This document shows, piece by piece, positions 34,294-43,322 of a stretch of DNA of 64,000 bases (the stretch's first letter is position 1; every line of letters begins with the position of its first letter). The stretch comes from Halopseudomonas sp002296055 (GTDB lineage Bacteria; Pseudomonadota; Gammaproteobacteria; Pseudomonadales; Pseudomonadaceae): assembly GCF_050876985.1 (NCBI RefSeq), contig NZ_JBPAPP010000001.1; one strand, given 5' to 3'. The translations under genes and the position numbers were made by a program. The notes beneath the pieces are model-generated. The model worked only from the letters and a program-made list of their open reading frames with translations. It had not been told where the DNA came from and did not search any database.

Positions 34294-35085
34294 CTAAGGC
34301 GAGGTGGCATAGCGTTGTCGGCTGCCGCGCAGCGGCTGGGCCGGGGCGCCCGGCTGCATATAAACCTGGAAGGCGGCGTCAAACTGGTCGGCAAGCTGCT
34401 GGGCCTGCGGGTGCTTGCCGGAAATCACGTACACCAACGGCCACTCATCCAGCTGATTGCAGCGTGCGCCGTGCAATGGGTAGTCCTGCAGGGCTTCCTG
34501 CACCGGGTGGCCATAGCTGATCAGGTACTGGGCACGGCCGCGTAGCAACAGCTCCATGGCTGCATGGTTGTTGGGCGCGACGATGGGCGCGTGCCGGTTA
34601 TTGCTGAACAGGCTGTTCAACTGCTCGCGGTAGGTGTAGCCACGGATCAGAACCAGCTGCTGGTCAGCCAGGTCGTTGAGGTTACTTACAGCCGGCGTGC
34701 TTTCCAAGGCGAAAGCGCAGAGCTTGACCTTAATGCCCAGCGGCTGGCTCTCAACGGTGAAGTCCTGCAGCGCAGGCACATTGGGTGAGCCTGGCCAAAA
34801 GTCGATGTCGCCGTTATTGAGCGTGTGGTAAATGCGGTTAATGGGGTAGTTGACCCACTTGATGCGGTAGCCGTTCATGGCGGCCAGCTCGTTGGTCAGG
34901 TCGATGATGGTGCCTTGCGCATTACCGTGTTCATCGGTGTAGGCAATCGGTGGAAAGGTGATATAGCCGGCGCGCAGTTCAGGCAAGGCCTGGTCGGCCC
35001 GGACGCCAGCGGGAATCAGCAGGGTGAGCGCTGCGCAGAGCGCCAGCAGGTGCCGGCGCCCATGCATTGACCGTCGACTTATCAT
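34294..35085 (-). CDS. Periplasmic amino-acid-type substrate-binding protein (orphan, SBP_bac_3 like)
   Basis: A 263-residue secreted protein with signal RRHLLALCAALTLLIPAGVR cleaved near VRA. Mature segments RAGYITFPPIAYTDEHGNAQ and GTIIDLTNELAAMNGYRIKW have the type-3 extracellular solute-binding pattern. NDLADQQLVLIRGYTY is the usual second-lobe strand. No ABC permease or ATPase is adjacent, so it may serve a transporter elsewhere or act in sensing. It starts at 35085, or at an internal ATG at 35067; neither has a good Shine-Dalgarno. Confidence 0.75.
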   Translation of the reverse strand: MISRRSMHGRRHLLALCAALTLLIPAGVRADQALPELRAGYITFPPIAYTDEHGNAQGTIIDLTNELAAMNGYRIKWVNYPINRIYHTLNNGDIDFWPGSPNVPALQDFTVESQPLGIKVKLCAFALESTPAVSNLNDLADQQLVLIRGYTYREQLNSLFSNNRHAPIVAPNNHAAMELLLRGRAQYLISYGHPVQEALQDYPLHGARCNQLDEWPLVYVISGKHPQAQQLADQFDAAFQVYMQPGAPAQPLRGSRQRYATSP

Positions 35086-35183
35086 TGTTATTTTTCATTC
35101 AGATGACAGGGTGCTCATTCAGAGTAGCGCTGAGCGTTGTCGGCGTCGACCCATGCCACCCTAATGGGCGATCAACGGCGCTA

Positions 35184-35798
35184 TTACTGTGCCTTCACCG
35201 AGTCGAGAATTGCGCTCAGGTAGGGCTTGTGGTCATCAATTTCGCTGCGGCTTAGGCCGTTCAACTCATAAGGAAACACCAGCCAGTCTTCCGTTGTGTG
35301 CAGGCAAAAGTCCGGCTGCAGGCTGGTTTTTGCGGCGCCAGTGCGCTTGTAGAGCGTAGCAATGCGGGTATCGGTGGGCATGTTGCGTTTAAGCTGGGCG
35401 TTCAGCTTGCCCAGCACGGCCTGCACGCTGTGGCCGGTGCCAAAGGCGTCGTCAACGATCAGCAGGCGGTCATCCTGATTGAGGTTGTCCAGCAGGTAAT
35501 GCGTGCCGTGCACCCGAATTTCAGCCTCGGGTGCGGCGACCATGGCGTCGTAATGCTCCATGCCGCGATAGGAGGTGCGCAGGGCGATATGGTCAGTCTT
35601 TACGCCTAGCGTCTGCAGGCACTCCTGCACGTAGATGCCCACTGTGCTGCCCCCGCGCCACAGGCCCACGATAAAATTGGGGCGGAAACCGCTTTCAAAA
35701 ATCTGCACGCCAAGGCGAAAGGCGTCTTCGATCAGTTGATTTTCGTCGAGAAAACGGCGATTGCGAGGGCTATGCTGCGGGGCGTCGGTTTGGGTCAT
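35184..35798 (-). CDS. Phosphoribosyltransferase-fold protein A, with altered PRPP loop
   Basis: A 204-residue type I phosphoribosyltransferase-fold protein, paralogous to its divergent neighbour at 35874. Shared segments include IEDAFRLGVQIFESGFRPNF, GLWRGGSTVGIYVQE and RVHGTHYLL. The PRPP-binding loop reads LLIVDDAFGTGHSVQAV. The Asp of the usual DTG, which is the catalytic base in hypoxanthine PRTases, is Gly here. It may therefore be inactive, altered in specificity or regulatory. The start at 35798 leaves a 75-bp shared promoter region; the longer frame up to 36428 runs antisense through the paralogue and is rejected. Confidence 0.8.
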   Translation of the reverse strand: MTQTDAPQHSPRNRRFLDENQLIEDAFRLGVQIFESGFRPNFIVGLWRGGSTVGIYVQECLQTLGVKTDHIALRTSYRGMEHYDAMVAAPEAEIRVHGTHYLLDNLNQDDRLLIVDDAFGTGHSVQAVLGKLNAQLKRNMPTDTRIATLYKRTGAAKTSLQPDFCLHTTEDWLVFPYELNGLSRSEIDDHKPYLSAILDSVKAQ

Positions 35799-35873
35799 GG
35801 CTTGCCAGGCTGCTCCGTCTGGTGTGATCATTGCGCGCTTTGGTGGCGCTTCCCGGGAGAAGCTTACGGTCTT

Positions 35874-36443
35874 ATGGCTGAGAAACAATACCTGAGTGCA
35901 CAAAGTCTGCTGGAAGATGCCTTCAAGCTGGCAGCACAGATCCTCAATTCCGGCTTTCGCCCGACCTTTATGATAGCGGTCTGGCGTGGCGGCGTACCTA
36001 TGGGCATCGCCGTGCAGGAATTTCTTGATTACCACGGCGTGCAGACGGACAATATTGCCATTCGTACCTCGTCCTATCATGGCATTGACCAGCAGGAGAA
36101 AGAGGTGCGGGTGCATGGCCTTAACTACCTGGTCAAGCACATGACCCACGAGGACTCGCTGTTGATCGTCGATGACGTGTTTGATACCGGCCGTTCGGTC
36201 GAGGCGATCATTCAGGAGCTGAAAAATAAAGCTCGCCTGAATACCCCGCATGATATTCGCGTGGCGGTGCCTTATTACAAGCCCAGCCGCAATGAATTGG
36301 ACTGGGAGCCCCATTACTTCCTGCACAGCACCGACGCCTGGCTCAAATATCCGCACTCGCTGGAAGGCCTGAGTGCCGAGGAAATCAAGGCGAACCGCCC
36401 CGCGCTGTACGAGATTCTCAAGCCTCACCTGCCGTCCGCCTGA
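35874..36443 (+). CDS. Phosphoribosyltransferase B (hypoxanthine PRTase-like)
   Basis: A 189-residue type I PRTase. LLEDAFKLAAQILNSGFRPT, AVWRGGVPMGIAVQE and RVHGLNYLVKH align with its divergent neighbour. The PRPP loop LLIVDDVFDTGRSVEAI is complete, with DTG intact. The family transfers phosphoribose to a purine base in salvage; the exact base cannot be read. The start at 35874 has GGGAGA upstream, and the open frame before it overlaps the neighbour. It ends about 240 bp before the PAS-chemoreceptor gene, and the intervening stretch holds no gene I can see. Confidence 0.83.
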   Translation: MAEKQYLSAQSLLEDAFKLAAQILNSGFRPTFMIAVWRGGVPMGIAVQEFLDYHGVQTDNIAIRTSSYHGIDQQEKEVRVHGLNYLVKHMTHEDSLLIVDDVFDTGRSVEAIIQELKNKARLNTPHDIRVAVPYYKPSRNELDWEPHYFLHSTDAWLKYPHSLEGLSAEEIKANRPALYEILKPHLPSA

Positions 36444-36683
36444 GCGGTCATTGCGCAGTCACCGTGCTGCGCTGCTCCTTTGACTGTGAATGACCCTGGG
36501 CGTGAGCTCGGGGTGGTCGCGTTTATATAATTTGCTGCAAGACTATGGTCACGTTGATCGCGTAGGGTTATAAAAGATTGTGCGCCACTGAAAAGGACAC
36601 AAATAGTTAAATATCCAGCTATTCAGCCGCAGTGGGCGGCAGTAGCATGGCACTGTGCCTTCACTCCTTCTGCAGAGCCCCTC

Positions 36684-37982
36684 ATGTTCAACGCAAAACT
36701 GAAACACCTGTACCAGTCGCAAGGACGTGACCTGGCAGAGCAGAAAGCTCAAATTACCGCATTGAAAACCCACATGGCCTGCCTTGAGTGCACGCCCAGC
36801 GGCCAGATCATTGAAGTCAATGGGCCGATGCTGAGTCTGCTGGGTTACCCGCGCGAAAAATTGCTCAACCAGCCGCATAGCCAGCTCTGTGGTCAGCAGG
36901 AGAGCGCTGAGCAGCGGGGCTTCTGGAATTCGCTGGCGCAGGGCCGCGCCTGTTCCGGCACCTATCGTCGACTGCGCTCGGATGGTCAACCGCTTTGGCT
37001 GGAGGCAACTTACGTGCCGGTACCCGACGCCAGTGGCGTGGTGGAAAAGGTGGTAATGCTGGCCAGTGATGTGTCAGCCGAACGCCGCGCCCGGCTGGAT
37101 CAGCAGGCCCTGATGACGGCGCTGGACAAGTCTCTGGCGGTCATCGAGTTCAGCCCGCAGGGCGATATCATTACTGCCAACAGCAATTTTCTGGCGGCGG
37201 TTGGCTATTCGCTGCAGCAGATCAAGGGCAAGCACCACCGCATGTTCTGTACTGACAGTTTCAGTCAGCAGCATCCCAACTTCTGGGCTGAGCTGGGCCG
37301 TGGTGAATTCAAGTCAGGGCAGTTTGATCGCCTGAACAGCCACGGTCAGACCATTTGGCTCGAAGCTACCTATAACCCGATCTTTGATGAGCAGGGCAAG
37401 GTTATCAAGGTGGTGAAATTTGCCAGTGATATCACCGCGCGCATCGAGCAGGGCCAAGCGGTACGCCAGGCAGCCGAAGTGGCCAGTAGTACCTCGGAGG
37501 AAACGGCTGCCATTGCCGAGCAAGGTATGGCGTCTTTGCAGACAGCGGTGGACACCTCAGCGCGCATTGCTGCGCAGGTGGCGGATGCGACCGCGCTGAT
37601 TGCCCAGCTGAACGCTCAGTCCAAGAACATTGAAGAGATTGTCGCGACCATTTCGGCCATTGCTGACCAGACCAACCTGCTGGCGCTGAACGCGGCGATT
37701 GAGGCGGCACGCGCTGGCGACCAGGGGCGTGGCTTTGCGGTGGTAGCGGATGAGGTGCGGCAGCTGGCGGCGCGCACCAGTAAATCAACCTCGGAAATCG
37801 CCGACGTAGTGCAGCGTAACCGCGATCTGACCCGCAAGGTAACCGATACGATTGATTCGGTCAGCGTTACCGCGGAAGAGGGTAGCCAGCGCACCCGTCA
37901 GGTCAGTTCCATCATGCAGGAAATCCATCAGGGTGCGGAGAACGTCTGTCGTACTACGTCGGGCCTGTTGAGCGTGCGCTGA
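36684..37982 (+). CDS. Soluble PAS-PAS methyl-accepting chemotaxis protein (BdlA-like)
   Basis: A 432-residue cytoplasmic receptor without TM helices. Two PAS domains lie at ~25-130 (ECTPSGQIIEVNGPMLSLLG) and ~145-255 (EFSPQGDIITANSNFLAAVG), each ending in a PAC-type DVS/DIT segment. The MCP signalling domain (260-432) contains the hairpin tip DQTNLLALNAAIEAARAG. This architecture and length match P. aeruginosa BdlA, the biofilm dispersion protein, and Aer-2-like sensors. No haem or FAD ligand can be assigned. It is convergent with the DUF1329 gene. Confidence 0.85.
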   Translation: MFNAKLKHLYQSQGRDLAEQKAQITALKTHMACLECTPSGQIIEVNGPMLSLLGYPREKLLNQPHSQLCGQQESAEQRGFWNSLAQGRACSGTYRRLRSDGQPLWLEATYVPVPDASGVVEKVVMLASDVSAERRARLDQQALMTALDKSLAVIEFSPQGDIITANSNFLAAVGYSLQQIKGKHHRMFCTDSFSQQHPNFWAELGRGEFKSGQFDRLNSHGQTIWLEATYNPIFDEQGKVIKVVKFASDITARIEQGQAVRQAAEVASSTSEETAAIAEQGMASLQTAVDTSARIAAQVADATALIAQLNAQSKNIEEIVATISAIADQTNLLALNAAIEAARAGDQGRGFAVVADEVRQLAARTSKSTSEIADVVQRNRDLTRKVTDTIDSVSVTAEEGSQRTRQVSSIMQEIHQGAENVCRTTSGLLSVR

Positions 37983-38010
37983 TCGGCCGGCAAGCCGTCA
38001 GCGCTGTTGC

Positions 38011-39348
38011 TCAGTTGCCGGAGCGGCGCAGCGCCTGAGGTGAGAAGTCGCGCGGGCTCAGGTTGACGTCGAAGTTGTACATCGGCTCGTTGTTGTCCAG
38101 CCCGTCGACGAAGTAGTTGTTGTCCTGCAGGTGATACAGCGTTTCCAGCGTGCTGCTGAACATGGGCACCTCGTAGTAGCTGATCGGATGGCTCTCCTGC
38201 AGGCCAATTAGCTCGCCGTTCTTGTCTCGCAGGTCAACCGCCAGAATCTGCCAGCTGTCCTCATCTACGTAGAAACGACGCGCGGCGTAGGGATGGTTGT
38301 AGCCGGTGCGCAAGGTAGCATCGACCACCCAGACGCGATGACGCTCGTAGCGCAGTAGCTCAGGGTTGAGCGTGCGCGGCAGTACGATGCGCTCGTAGGC
38401 TATGCCCTTTTGATGAACGGCGTAGCTGTTGTAGGGCACCAGCATTTCCTGCTTGCCGACCAGATTCCACTCATAGCGGTCGGGTGCGCCGTTGAATGAG
38501 TCCACCACATCGGCGGTAGCCAGGTCGCTGGTATCTGGTTGTACCGAGTCATAGGCCAACAGCGGCAGACGGCGCACGCGGCGGCTGTCGGGGCTGTAGC
38601 GCCAGGCGCGGCGAGTGGTCAGCACCTGGTCCAGCGGGTCCTGCACTACCAGGGCGGTGCCGGCCAGCTTGGCTGGTGCGGTGACCACATACTTGTAGTA
38701 CAGCAGGGTATTGTCCAGCGCTGCCGTGGTCATGCCTTCGCGGTTATAGACGTAGTAGATGGCGCGGTCACGCTTGATCAGGTTGCTGTTGCCGTTGATG
38801 ACGACTGCCTGGTTGTTGATGAAGTGATTCTGGTCGCCCTTGTAATGCAGGATGTGGTTCCAGATGACTTCCATGCCTTCCTGCGGAATCGGGAAGGGGA
38901 TGCCGGCAGCGGCGCCGCGAATGCCGTTGCCGTTGGCAATCAGCTCGGCGCGGGTTGCGTTGTCGCGGGTCGCGCGGTAAATGCGCTCGGGCACTGCGGC
39001 GCTGCGCCGGGTTGGGAATACCCGCAGGTAATAGTCGGGGTGACGGCTGAGCAGGTCGGCCAGACCTTCCGGCAGTGCCTCGCGGTAGGTGTCGAGATTG
39101 CTGCTGTCGACACGATAGAGTTCGCTATCGGCGGCGTAGGGATCCGGGTGATGCATGCCGCGCTGGTAGCTGGCCGGTGGCGTCACGCCGCCGGTCCATG
39201 CGGGGATCGAGCCGTCGGCATTGGCGGCCTGTTCTGCACCGAGCGGGGTGAGGTCGCGTCCCAGGCGCTGCGCCTGGCTTGCGTCGACCTTGGCATGGGC
39301 CTGAACCGCCACACAGGCGAGGGCGGCGATGGCAAACATCCTGTACAT
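38011..39348 (-). CDS. DUF1329 (LolA-like fold) secreted protein
   Basis: A 445-residue exported protein with signal MYRMFAIAALACVAVQAHA. DUF1329 motifs include the mature start LGRDLTPLGAEQAANADGSI followed by PAWTGG. RVWVVDATLRTGYNHPYAARR and DEDSWQILAVDLRDKNGELI are also typical. The family is outer-membrane/periplasmic, resembles lipoprotein-localisation proteins in fold, and is often found near DUF1302 genes and RND pumps; neither is nearby here. The start at 39348 has AAGGAG 9 nt upstream. Function is not established. Confidence 0.85.
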   Translation of the reverse strand: MYRMFAIAALACVAVQAHAKVDASQAQRLGRDLTPLGAEQAANADGSIPAWTGGVTPPASYQRGMHHPDPYAADSELYRVDSSNLDTYREALPEGLADLLSRHPDYYLRVFPTRRSAAVPERIYRATRDNATRAELIANGNGIRGAAAGIPFPIPQEGMEVIWNHILHYKGDQNHFINNQAVVINGNSNLIKRDRAIYYVYNREGMTTAALDNTLLYYKYVVTAPAKLAGTALVVQDPLDQVLTTRRAWRYSPDSRRVRRLPLLAYDSVQPDTSDLATADVVDSFNGAPDRYEWNLVGKQEMLVPYNSYAVHQKGIAYERIVLPRTLNPELLRYERHRVWVVDATLRTGYNHPYAARRFYVDEDSWQILAVDLRDKNGELIGLQESHPISYYEVPMFSSTLETLYHLQDNNYFVDGLDNNEPMYNFDVNLSPRDFSPQALRRSGN

Positions 39349-39627
39349 GAGCTGACTCCTTGCAATCGGCGGACAGCACCATAACGTCGGCCCGAATGCA
39401 GCGGGGTGGTTAAATGAGCATAGGCCCGAAACACGTGGGCGGCGCGGATTGTATCCCCATTCGGACAACAGCTGCGATTCACATACAAAAAGTTACAGCG
39501 GATATGCAATAGTGCGACGGCTGTCACATGCAAAGCCGTATTCACGGCCCGGTCACCGCGTTGTCACGGCTGAACAGTGAAGGTGGTGAGGTGGTTTTCC
39601 TCCCTCATCCGCAAAAAGGAGTTTGGT

Positions 39628-40920
39628 ATGCGACACCCCCTACAGTTGATTCCTGTACTGGCCGCTGCACTGGCGGCCAGTTTGAGCACGTACGCGTTGG
39701 CTGGCGCCGGTGAACGTGAGCACCAGGCCCGGCCGGGGCATGGCCAGGGTGGCGGGCACGGCTACGGCCAGCTGCGTGAGCCTGTTCAGCTTGGCCCGCG
39801 CCCACAATGGCTGGTGGACGACATGGACGCCGGACCGCTGAAGCGTCGCCTGCAGCGCTGTGAGGTGAACCAGCCGCGTCGATCACGCTTCTCGATCGGC
39901 CACCGTGGCGCGCCGCTGCAGTTTCCCGAGCACACTCGCGAATCCTACGTAGCGGCGGCGCGCATGGGTGCCGGCATACTGGAGTGTGATGTCGCCTTCA
40001 CCAAGGACCGCCAGCTGGTGTGCCGCCACGCCCAGAATGACCTGCACACCACCACCAACATCGTGGCGGTGCCCGAACTTAACGCCAAGTGCACCCAGCC
40101 CTTTGTACCTGCTGACCCGGCCACTGGCACTAGGGCACAGGCTGAATGCCGTACCAGCGACATCACTCTGGCCGAATTCAAGCAGCTTGAAGGCAAGATG
40201 GGCGCCTTTAACCCAGACGCTACGACGCCCGCCGAGTATCTGGGTGGCACTGCTGACTGGCGCACCGATCTTTACGCCAGCCGCGGCACCCTGATGACCC
40301 ATCGAGAAAGTATCGAACTGTTTCGCGAGCTGGGCGTACAGATGACCCCGGAGCTGAAAACGCCGGTGGTCGACATGCCCTATGAGGGTGACTACAGCCA
40401 GCAGGACTACGCGCGCCAGATGCTGCAGGATTATCTGGATGCTGGCGTAAGCCCGCGCAAGGTCTGGCCGCAGTCCTTCCAGCTGGAGGATGTGCTGTTC
40501 TGGATCAACGAGATGCCGGACTTCGCCGATCAGGCGGTATTCCTCGATGAGTCGCCGATCACTGCAGATACCGCATCCCTAGCCTACATGGAGTCTCTGC
40601 GCGCGCAGGGCGTGAAGGTTCTCGCGCCGGCGATCTGGAAGATGCTGACCTTGGATGGTCGCGGTGAGATTGTGCCCTCGGAGTATGCCGAGAATGCTCG
40701 CAGCGCCGGGCTGGATATGATCGCCTGGTCGCTGGAGCGCTCCGGCCCGCTGGCAAATGGCGGGGGCTGGTATTACCAGAGCGTTAGCGACGCCATTAAC
40801 AATGATGGTGACATGTATCAGGTGGTAGACGTACTGGCGCGTGATGTGGGCGTGATCGGCATTTTCTCGGACTGGCCGGCCACCGTGACCTGGTACGCCA
40901 ACTGTATGGGTATCAGGTAG
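39628..40920 (+). CDS. Secreted glycerophosphodiester phosphodiesterase
   Basis: A 430-residue exported enzyme with signal ending STYALA and a Gly/His-rich mature start. The GDPD catalytic core has HRGAPLQFPEHTRESY near residue 90 (H-R-G and E), LECDVAFTKDRQLVCRHAQ with metal-binding Glu/Asp and second His, and a late QMTPELKTPV. It hydrolyses glycerophosphodiesters from phospholipids to glycerol-3-phosphate and an alcohol in the periplasm, and is longer than E. coli GlpQ by insertions around residues 140-200. AAAAAGGAG lies 7 nt upstream of the ATG at 39628. Confidence 0.88.
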   Translation: MRHPLQLIPVLAAALAASLSTYALAGAGEREHQARPGHGQGGGHGYGQLREPVQLGPRPQWLVDDMDAGPLKRRLQRCEVNQPRRSRFSIGHRGAPLQFPEHTRESYVAAARMGAGILECDVAFTKDRQLVCRHAQNDLHTTTNIVAVPELNAKCTQPFVPADPATGTRAQAECRTSDITLAEFKQLEGKMGAFNPDATTPAEYLGGTADWRTDLYASRGTLMTHRESIELFRELGVQMTPELKTPVVDMPYEGDYSQQDYARQMLQDYLDAGVSPRKVWPQSFQLEDVLFWINEMPDFADQAVFLDESPITADTASLAYMESLRAQGVKVLAPAIWKMLTLDGRGEIVPSEYAENARSAGLDMIAWSLERSGPLANGGGWYYQSVSDAINNDGDMYQVVDVLARDVGVIGIFSDWPATVTWYANCMGIR

Positions 40921-40948
40921 CGCTGGGCGGGGCCGACGCGCTGGGCGC

Positions 40949-42595
40949 TCAGCGGGAGCTGCTGGTCTTGAATTGACTGATCAACTGGTCCAACTGCTGC
41001 GCTGCGTCGGTCAACTGCTGGGTGTTGCGCGCTGTGTCCTGCAGCTCGCGCAGCACCCGATCCCCAAGGTTGCTGAGCTGGCTGAGACTGGAGGAAATCT
41101 CGGTGCTGGTGCGTGACTGCTGTTCTGCGGCGGCGGCGACCTGACTGGTCATATCGGTGATGGTGTCGACCGAGCCGGCAATCGACTGCAACGCCGAGCG
41201 CGAGTTTTCAACCTGTTGTTGCAAGTCTTCGGATTGCCGGTAGCTGTCATCCATTGAGCTGACAGCTTTGGCAGTGCCCGCCTGGAGGGAATCAATAATG
41301 CTGCGGATCTCGTCGGTCGAGGCCTGAGTGCGGCTGGCCAGCGTGCGCACCTCATCAGCCACCACCGCAAACCCCCGGCCTTGCTCGCCGGCGCGTGCCG
41401 CTTCAATGGCCGCGTTCAGGGCCAGCAGGTTGGTTTGCTCGGCAACGGCGCGAATAACCCCCAGCACCGAGTCGATAGTGTGCGACTGTGCGTTCAGTTC
41501 GCTCACCGCCTCACCAGCGTGGGCGATGTCTTCGGCCAGCTTCTGCATGGAGCGGCTGGTGGCATCGGCAGTCTGCTGACCATCAGCGGTGTGGTTGTTG
41601 GCTTGTCTGGCAGCGTCGGCGGAGTCGGACATGCGTTGGGCTACTTCGTCCGAAGTTGCGCTCATTTGCTCTACCGCTGAGGCGATGGTGTCGAGCTCGC
41701 TATTCTGCTGGTTGTAGGAGGCTTCTGCCTTGCTCATTGCCACGCCAACCTCGCCGGCAATGCGGCGGTTACGTGCGACTACCTCGCGCAGGTCATCAAT
41801 CACCTGGGCCAGGCGATCAGTGAAGGCATTGAAGCCGCTGGCCAGGCCACTGATTTCGTCATTGCCGCTGGTATCCAGATGGCGCGAGAGGTCGCCCTCG
41901 CCGGTAGCGATATCCTGCATTGCCGCAACCGCCTGAGCGATTGGCCGGCTGACGCTCAGGGCGATGAGCAAGTTGATGGCGACCAGCAGTAGCAGGCCCA
42001 GTGCCGCCAAGCTCAACTTGGGTAGCATGTCAGCCCAGAACGCTTCGGCCACATCATCCAGATAGATCCCCGAGCCAAGAATCCAGCCCCAGGGCGCAAA
42101 ACCTGCCACATAGGAGATCTTGGGCACCGGGTCTGTGACGCCGGGCTTGGGCCACATGTAGTCGACAAAACCCGCCGACTGCCCCTTTACCACCTCGACC
42201 ATCTCGCGAAACAGGTATTTGCCGTTAGGGTCTTTGATGTCAGCGACGCTGTTGCCCACCAGTTGGGTGCTGAACGGATGCATGACCATTTGCAACTCAT
42301 TGGAATGCACCCAAAAGTAGTCGTTGTTGCCGTAGCGCAGGCCTTGCAGGGTGGCAGCGGCCTGCTGCTGAGCCTGTTGTTGGGTCAGTTCGCCACTTTG
42401 CTGGCGTTGGTAGAAATGCTCGATCACACCCATTCCGGACTCGACCAGGTGCTGGGTTTTCAAAGCACGGCCGTCAAGCAGACTTTGGCGATAGTCCAGA
42501 GCGAAGGCGGTCACCAGCCCGAGCACGATCAACAGCACCAGCAGGGTGACGGCCACCAGGCGCTGAAGAATGGTAAAACGGCGCAGCATGTTCAT
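40949..42595 (-). CDS. Methyl-accepting chemotaxis protein with periplasmic single Cache domain
   Basis: A 548-residue chemoreceptor. TM1 (LVAVTLLVLLIVLGLVTAFA) and TM2 (LSLAALGLLLLVAINLLIAL near 195) bracket a sCache_2-type ligand domain with YGNDYFWVHSNELQMVMHP and the ISYVAGFAPWGWILGSGIYL end motif. HAMP follows, then the MCP domain with EQTNLLALNAAIEAARAG. It senses a small molecule in the periplasm; the ligand is unknown. GGAG lies 8 nt before the ATG at 42595. The gene is convergent with the glycerophosphodiesterase. Confidence 0.92.
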   Translation of the reverse strand: MNMLRRFTILQRLVAVTLLVLLIVLGLVTAFALDYRQSLLDGRALKTQHLVESGMGVIEHFYQRQQSGELTQQQAQQQAAATLQGLRYGNNDYFWVHSNELQMVMHPFSTQLVGNSVADIKDPNGKYLFREMVEVVKGQSAGFVDYMWPKPGVTDPVPKISYVAGFAPWGWILGSGIYLDDVAEAFWADMLPKLSLAALGLLLLVAINLLIALSVSRPIAQAVAAMQDIATGEGDLSRHLDTSGNDEISGLASGFNAFTDRLAQVIDDLREVVARNRRIAGEVGVAMSKAEASYNQQNSELDTIASAVEQMSATSDEVAQRMSDSADAARQANNHTADGQQTADATSRSMQKLAEDIAHAGEAVSELNAQSHTIDSVLGVIRAVAEQTNLLALNAAIEAARAGEQGRGFAVVADEVRTLASRTQASTDEIRSIIDSLQAGTAKAVSSMDDSYRQSEDLQQQVENSRSALQSIAGSVDTITDMTSQVAAAAEQQSRTSTEISSSLSQLSNLGDRVLRELQDTARNTQQLTDAAQQLDQLISQFKTSSSR

Positions 42596-42861
42596 GTTGA
42601 AAGCTCCAGGCCGAAGGCGGTTGCGTCAGACGCCCGGAGGCAGGCGCACCGCCGTTATTATTCTCTTGCCGTAAGCGTAGCAGTCGGCTGGCAAAGTGCT
42701 ATGGCGGGGAGCGTTGCGGAGCAGTTTGCGGGAATAAGCAGGGCTGTTAGCTAACGCCAACAGCTTTTGCCAATCGGCCTGATTGGCTCATTTGATTTCT
42801 CGTGAAGCGTGCCAAACGGCAATATCTGCCCATGCCAACAGCGCTCTAAGGGAGAGACAGC

Positions 42862-42951
42862 ATGAGCATGATCAAACGTTTTATCCAACGCCCTGCCAGC
42901 AAGCCGCAACAGCCTGCTCCACAGGATCATCCCAACTTCTGGATGTATTGA
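42862..42951 (+). CDS. Candidate 29-residue small protein
   Basis: ATG at 42862 is preceded by GGGAGAGA at about 6 nt and opens MSMIKRFIQRPASKPQQPAP, ending DHPNFWMY before TGA. The peptide has an amphipathic basic N-terminus, a Pro/Gln linker and an aromatic tail. It is too short for ordinary ORF calling. It lies alone between the Cache receptor and yebG. Function is unknown; the case rests on the ribosome binding site and the composition. Confidence 0.45.
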   Translation: MSMIKRFIQRPASKPQQPAPQDHPNFWMY

Positions 42952-42968
42952 CAGCGCGGCGCCGGGGC

Positions 42969-43235
42969 TCAGGCCTCAGCGGCTTCGTCTGAGGTCAGAT
43001 CAGCCAGTGCGTCGGGGCTGCTCTTGAAGGCCTTGGCGAATACATCGCGGTGGCGGGCCATGTAGATGCTGACGTCGTCGGCCAACTGCTCGCCCAAACC
43101 CGGAACAGCACTTTGCAGCACCTCGGCCAGTGACTCGGCCAGCTCCAGCATCTTGTCATGACGGTCGGCTTGGGCTTTATCCATGAACAGGCGCTCCGGG
43201 TCTCTGCTGCTGCGATATACGATTTCAACGGCCAT
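42969..43235 (-). CDS. yebG: YebG-family SOS-inducible protein
   Basis: An 88-residue protein. It opens MAVEIVYRSSRDPERLFMDK and contains QADRHDKMLELAESLAEVL, matching the E. coli YebG family (MAVEVKY..., DKMLDTAD...). The C-terminus is acidic. E. coli yebG is a LexA-controlled DNA-damage gene of unknown biochemical function. A LexA box lies 64 bp upstream at 43299-43314, supporting the same control here. The start at 43235 is chosen by family alignment. Confidence 0.82.
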   Translation of the reverse strand: MAVEIVYRSSRDPERLFMDKAQADRHDKMLELAESLAEVLQSAVPGLGEQLADDVSIYMARHRDVFAKAFKSSPDALADLTSDEAAEA

Positions 43236-43298
43236 ACACACCTCTGGCTGGTCGGCATTGTCTTAGGACACGGCCGGCTGGCCGCTGCGCGCATTGTA

Positions 43299-43314
43299 CT
43301 GGATAAAAATACAG
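43299..43314. promoter_or_regulatory. LexA (SOS) box of yebG
   Basis: The minus strand reads CTGTATTTTTATCCAG, fitting CTGT-N8-ACAG with one mismatch and with the usual AT-rich centre. It lies 64 bp upstream of yebG. Confidence 0.75.
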
Positions 43315-43322
43315 TTGATCAA

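Noticed and set aside
35799..36428. N-terminal extension of phosphoribosyltransferase A
   Set aside because: It would run antisense through the whole of phosphoribosyltransferase B; the internal ATG at 35798 gives normal family length.
36444..36683. Search for a gene or RNA in the 240-bp gap before the PAS chemoreceptor
   Set aside because: No frame with a start signal and no strong stem-loop; probably only promoter sequence.
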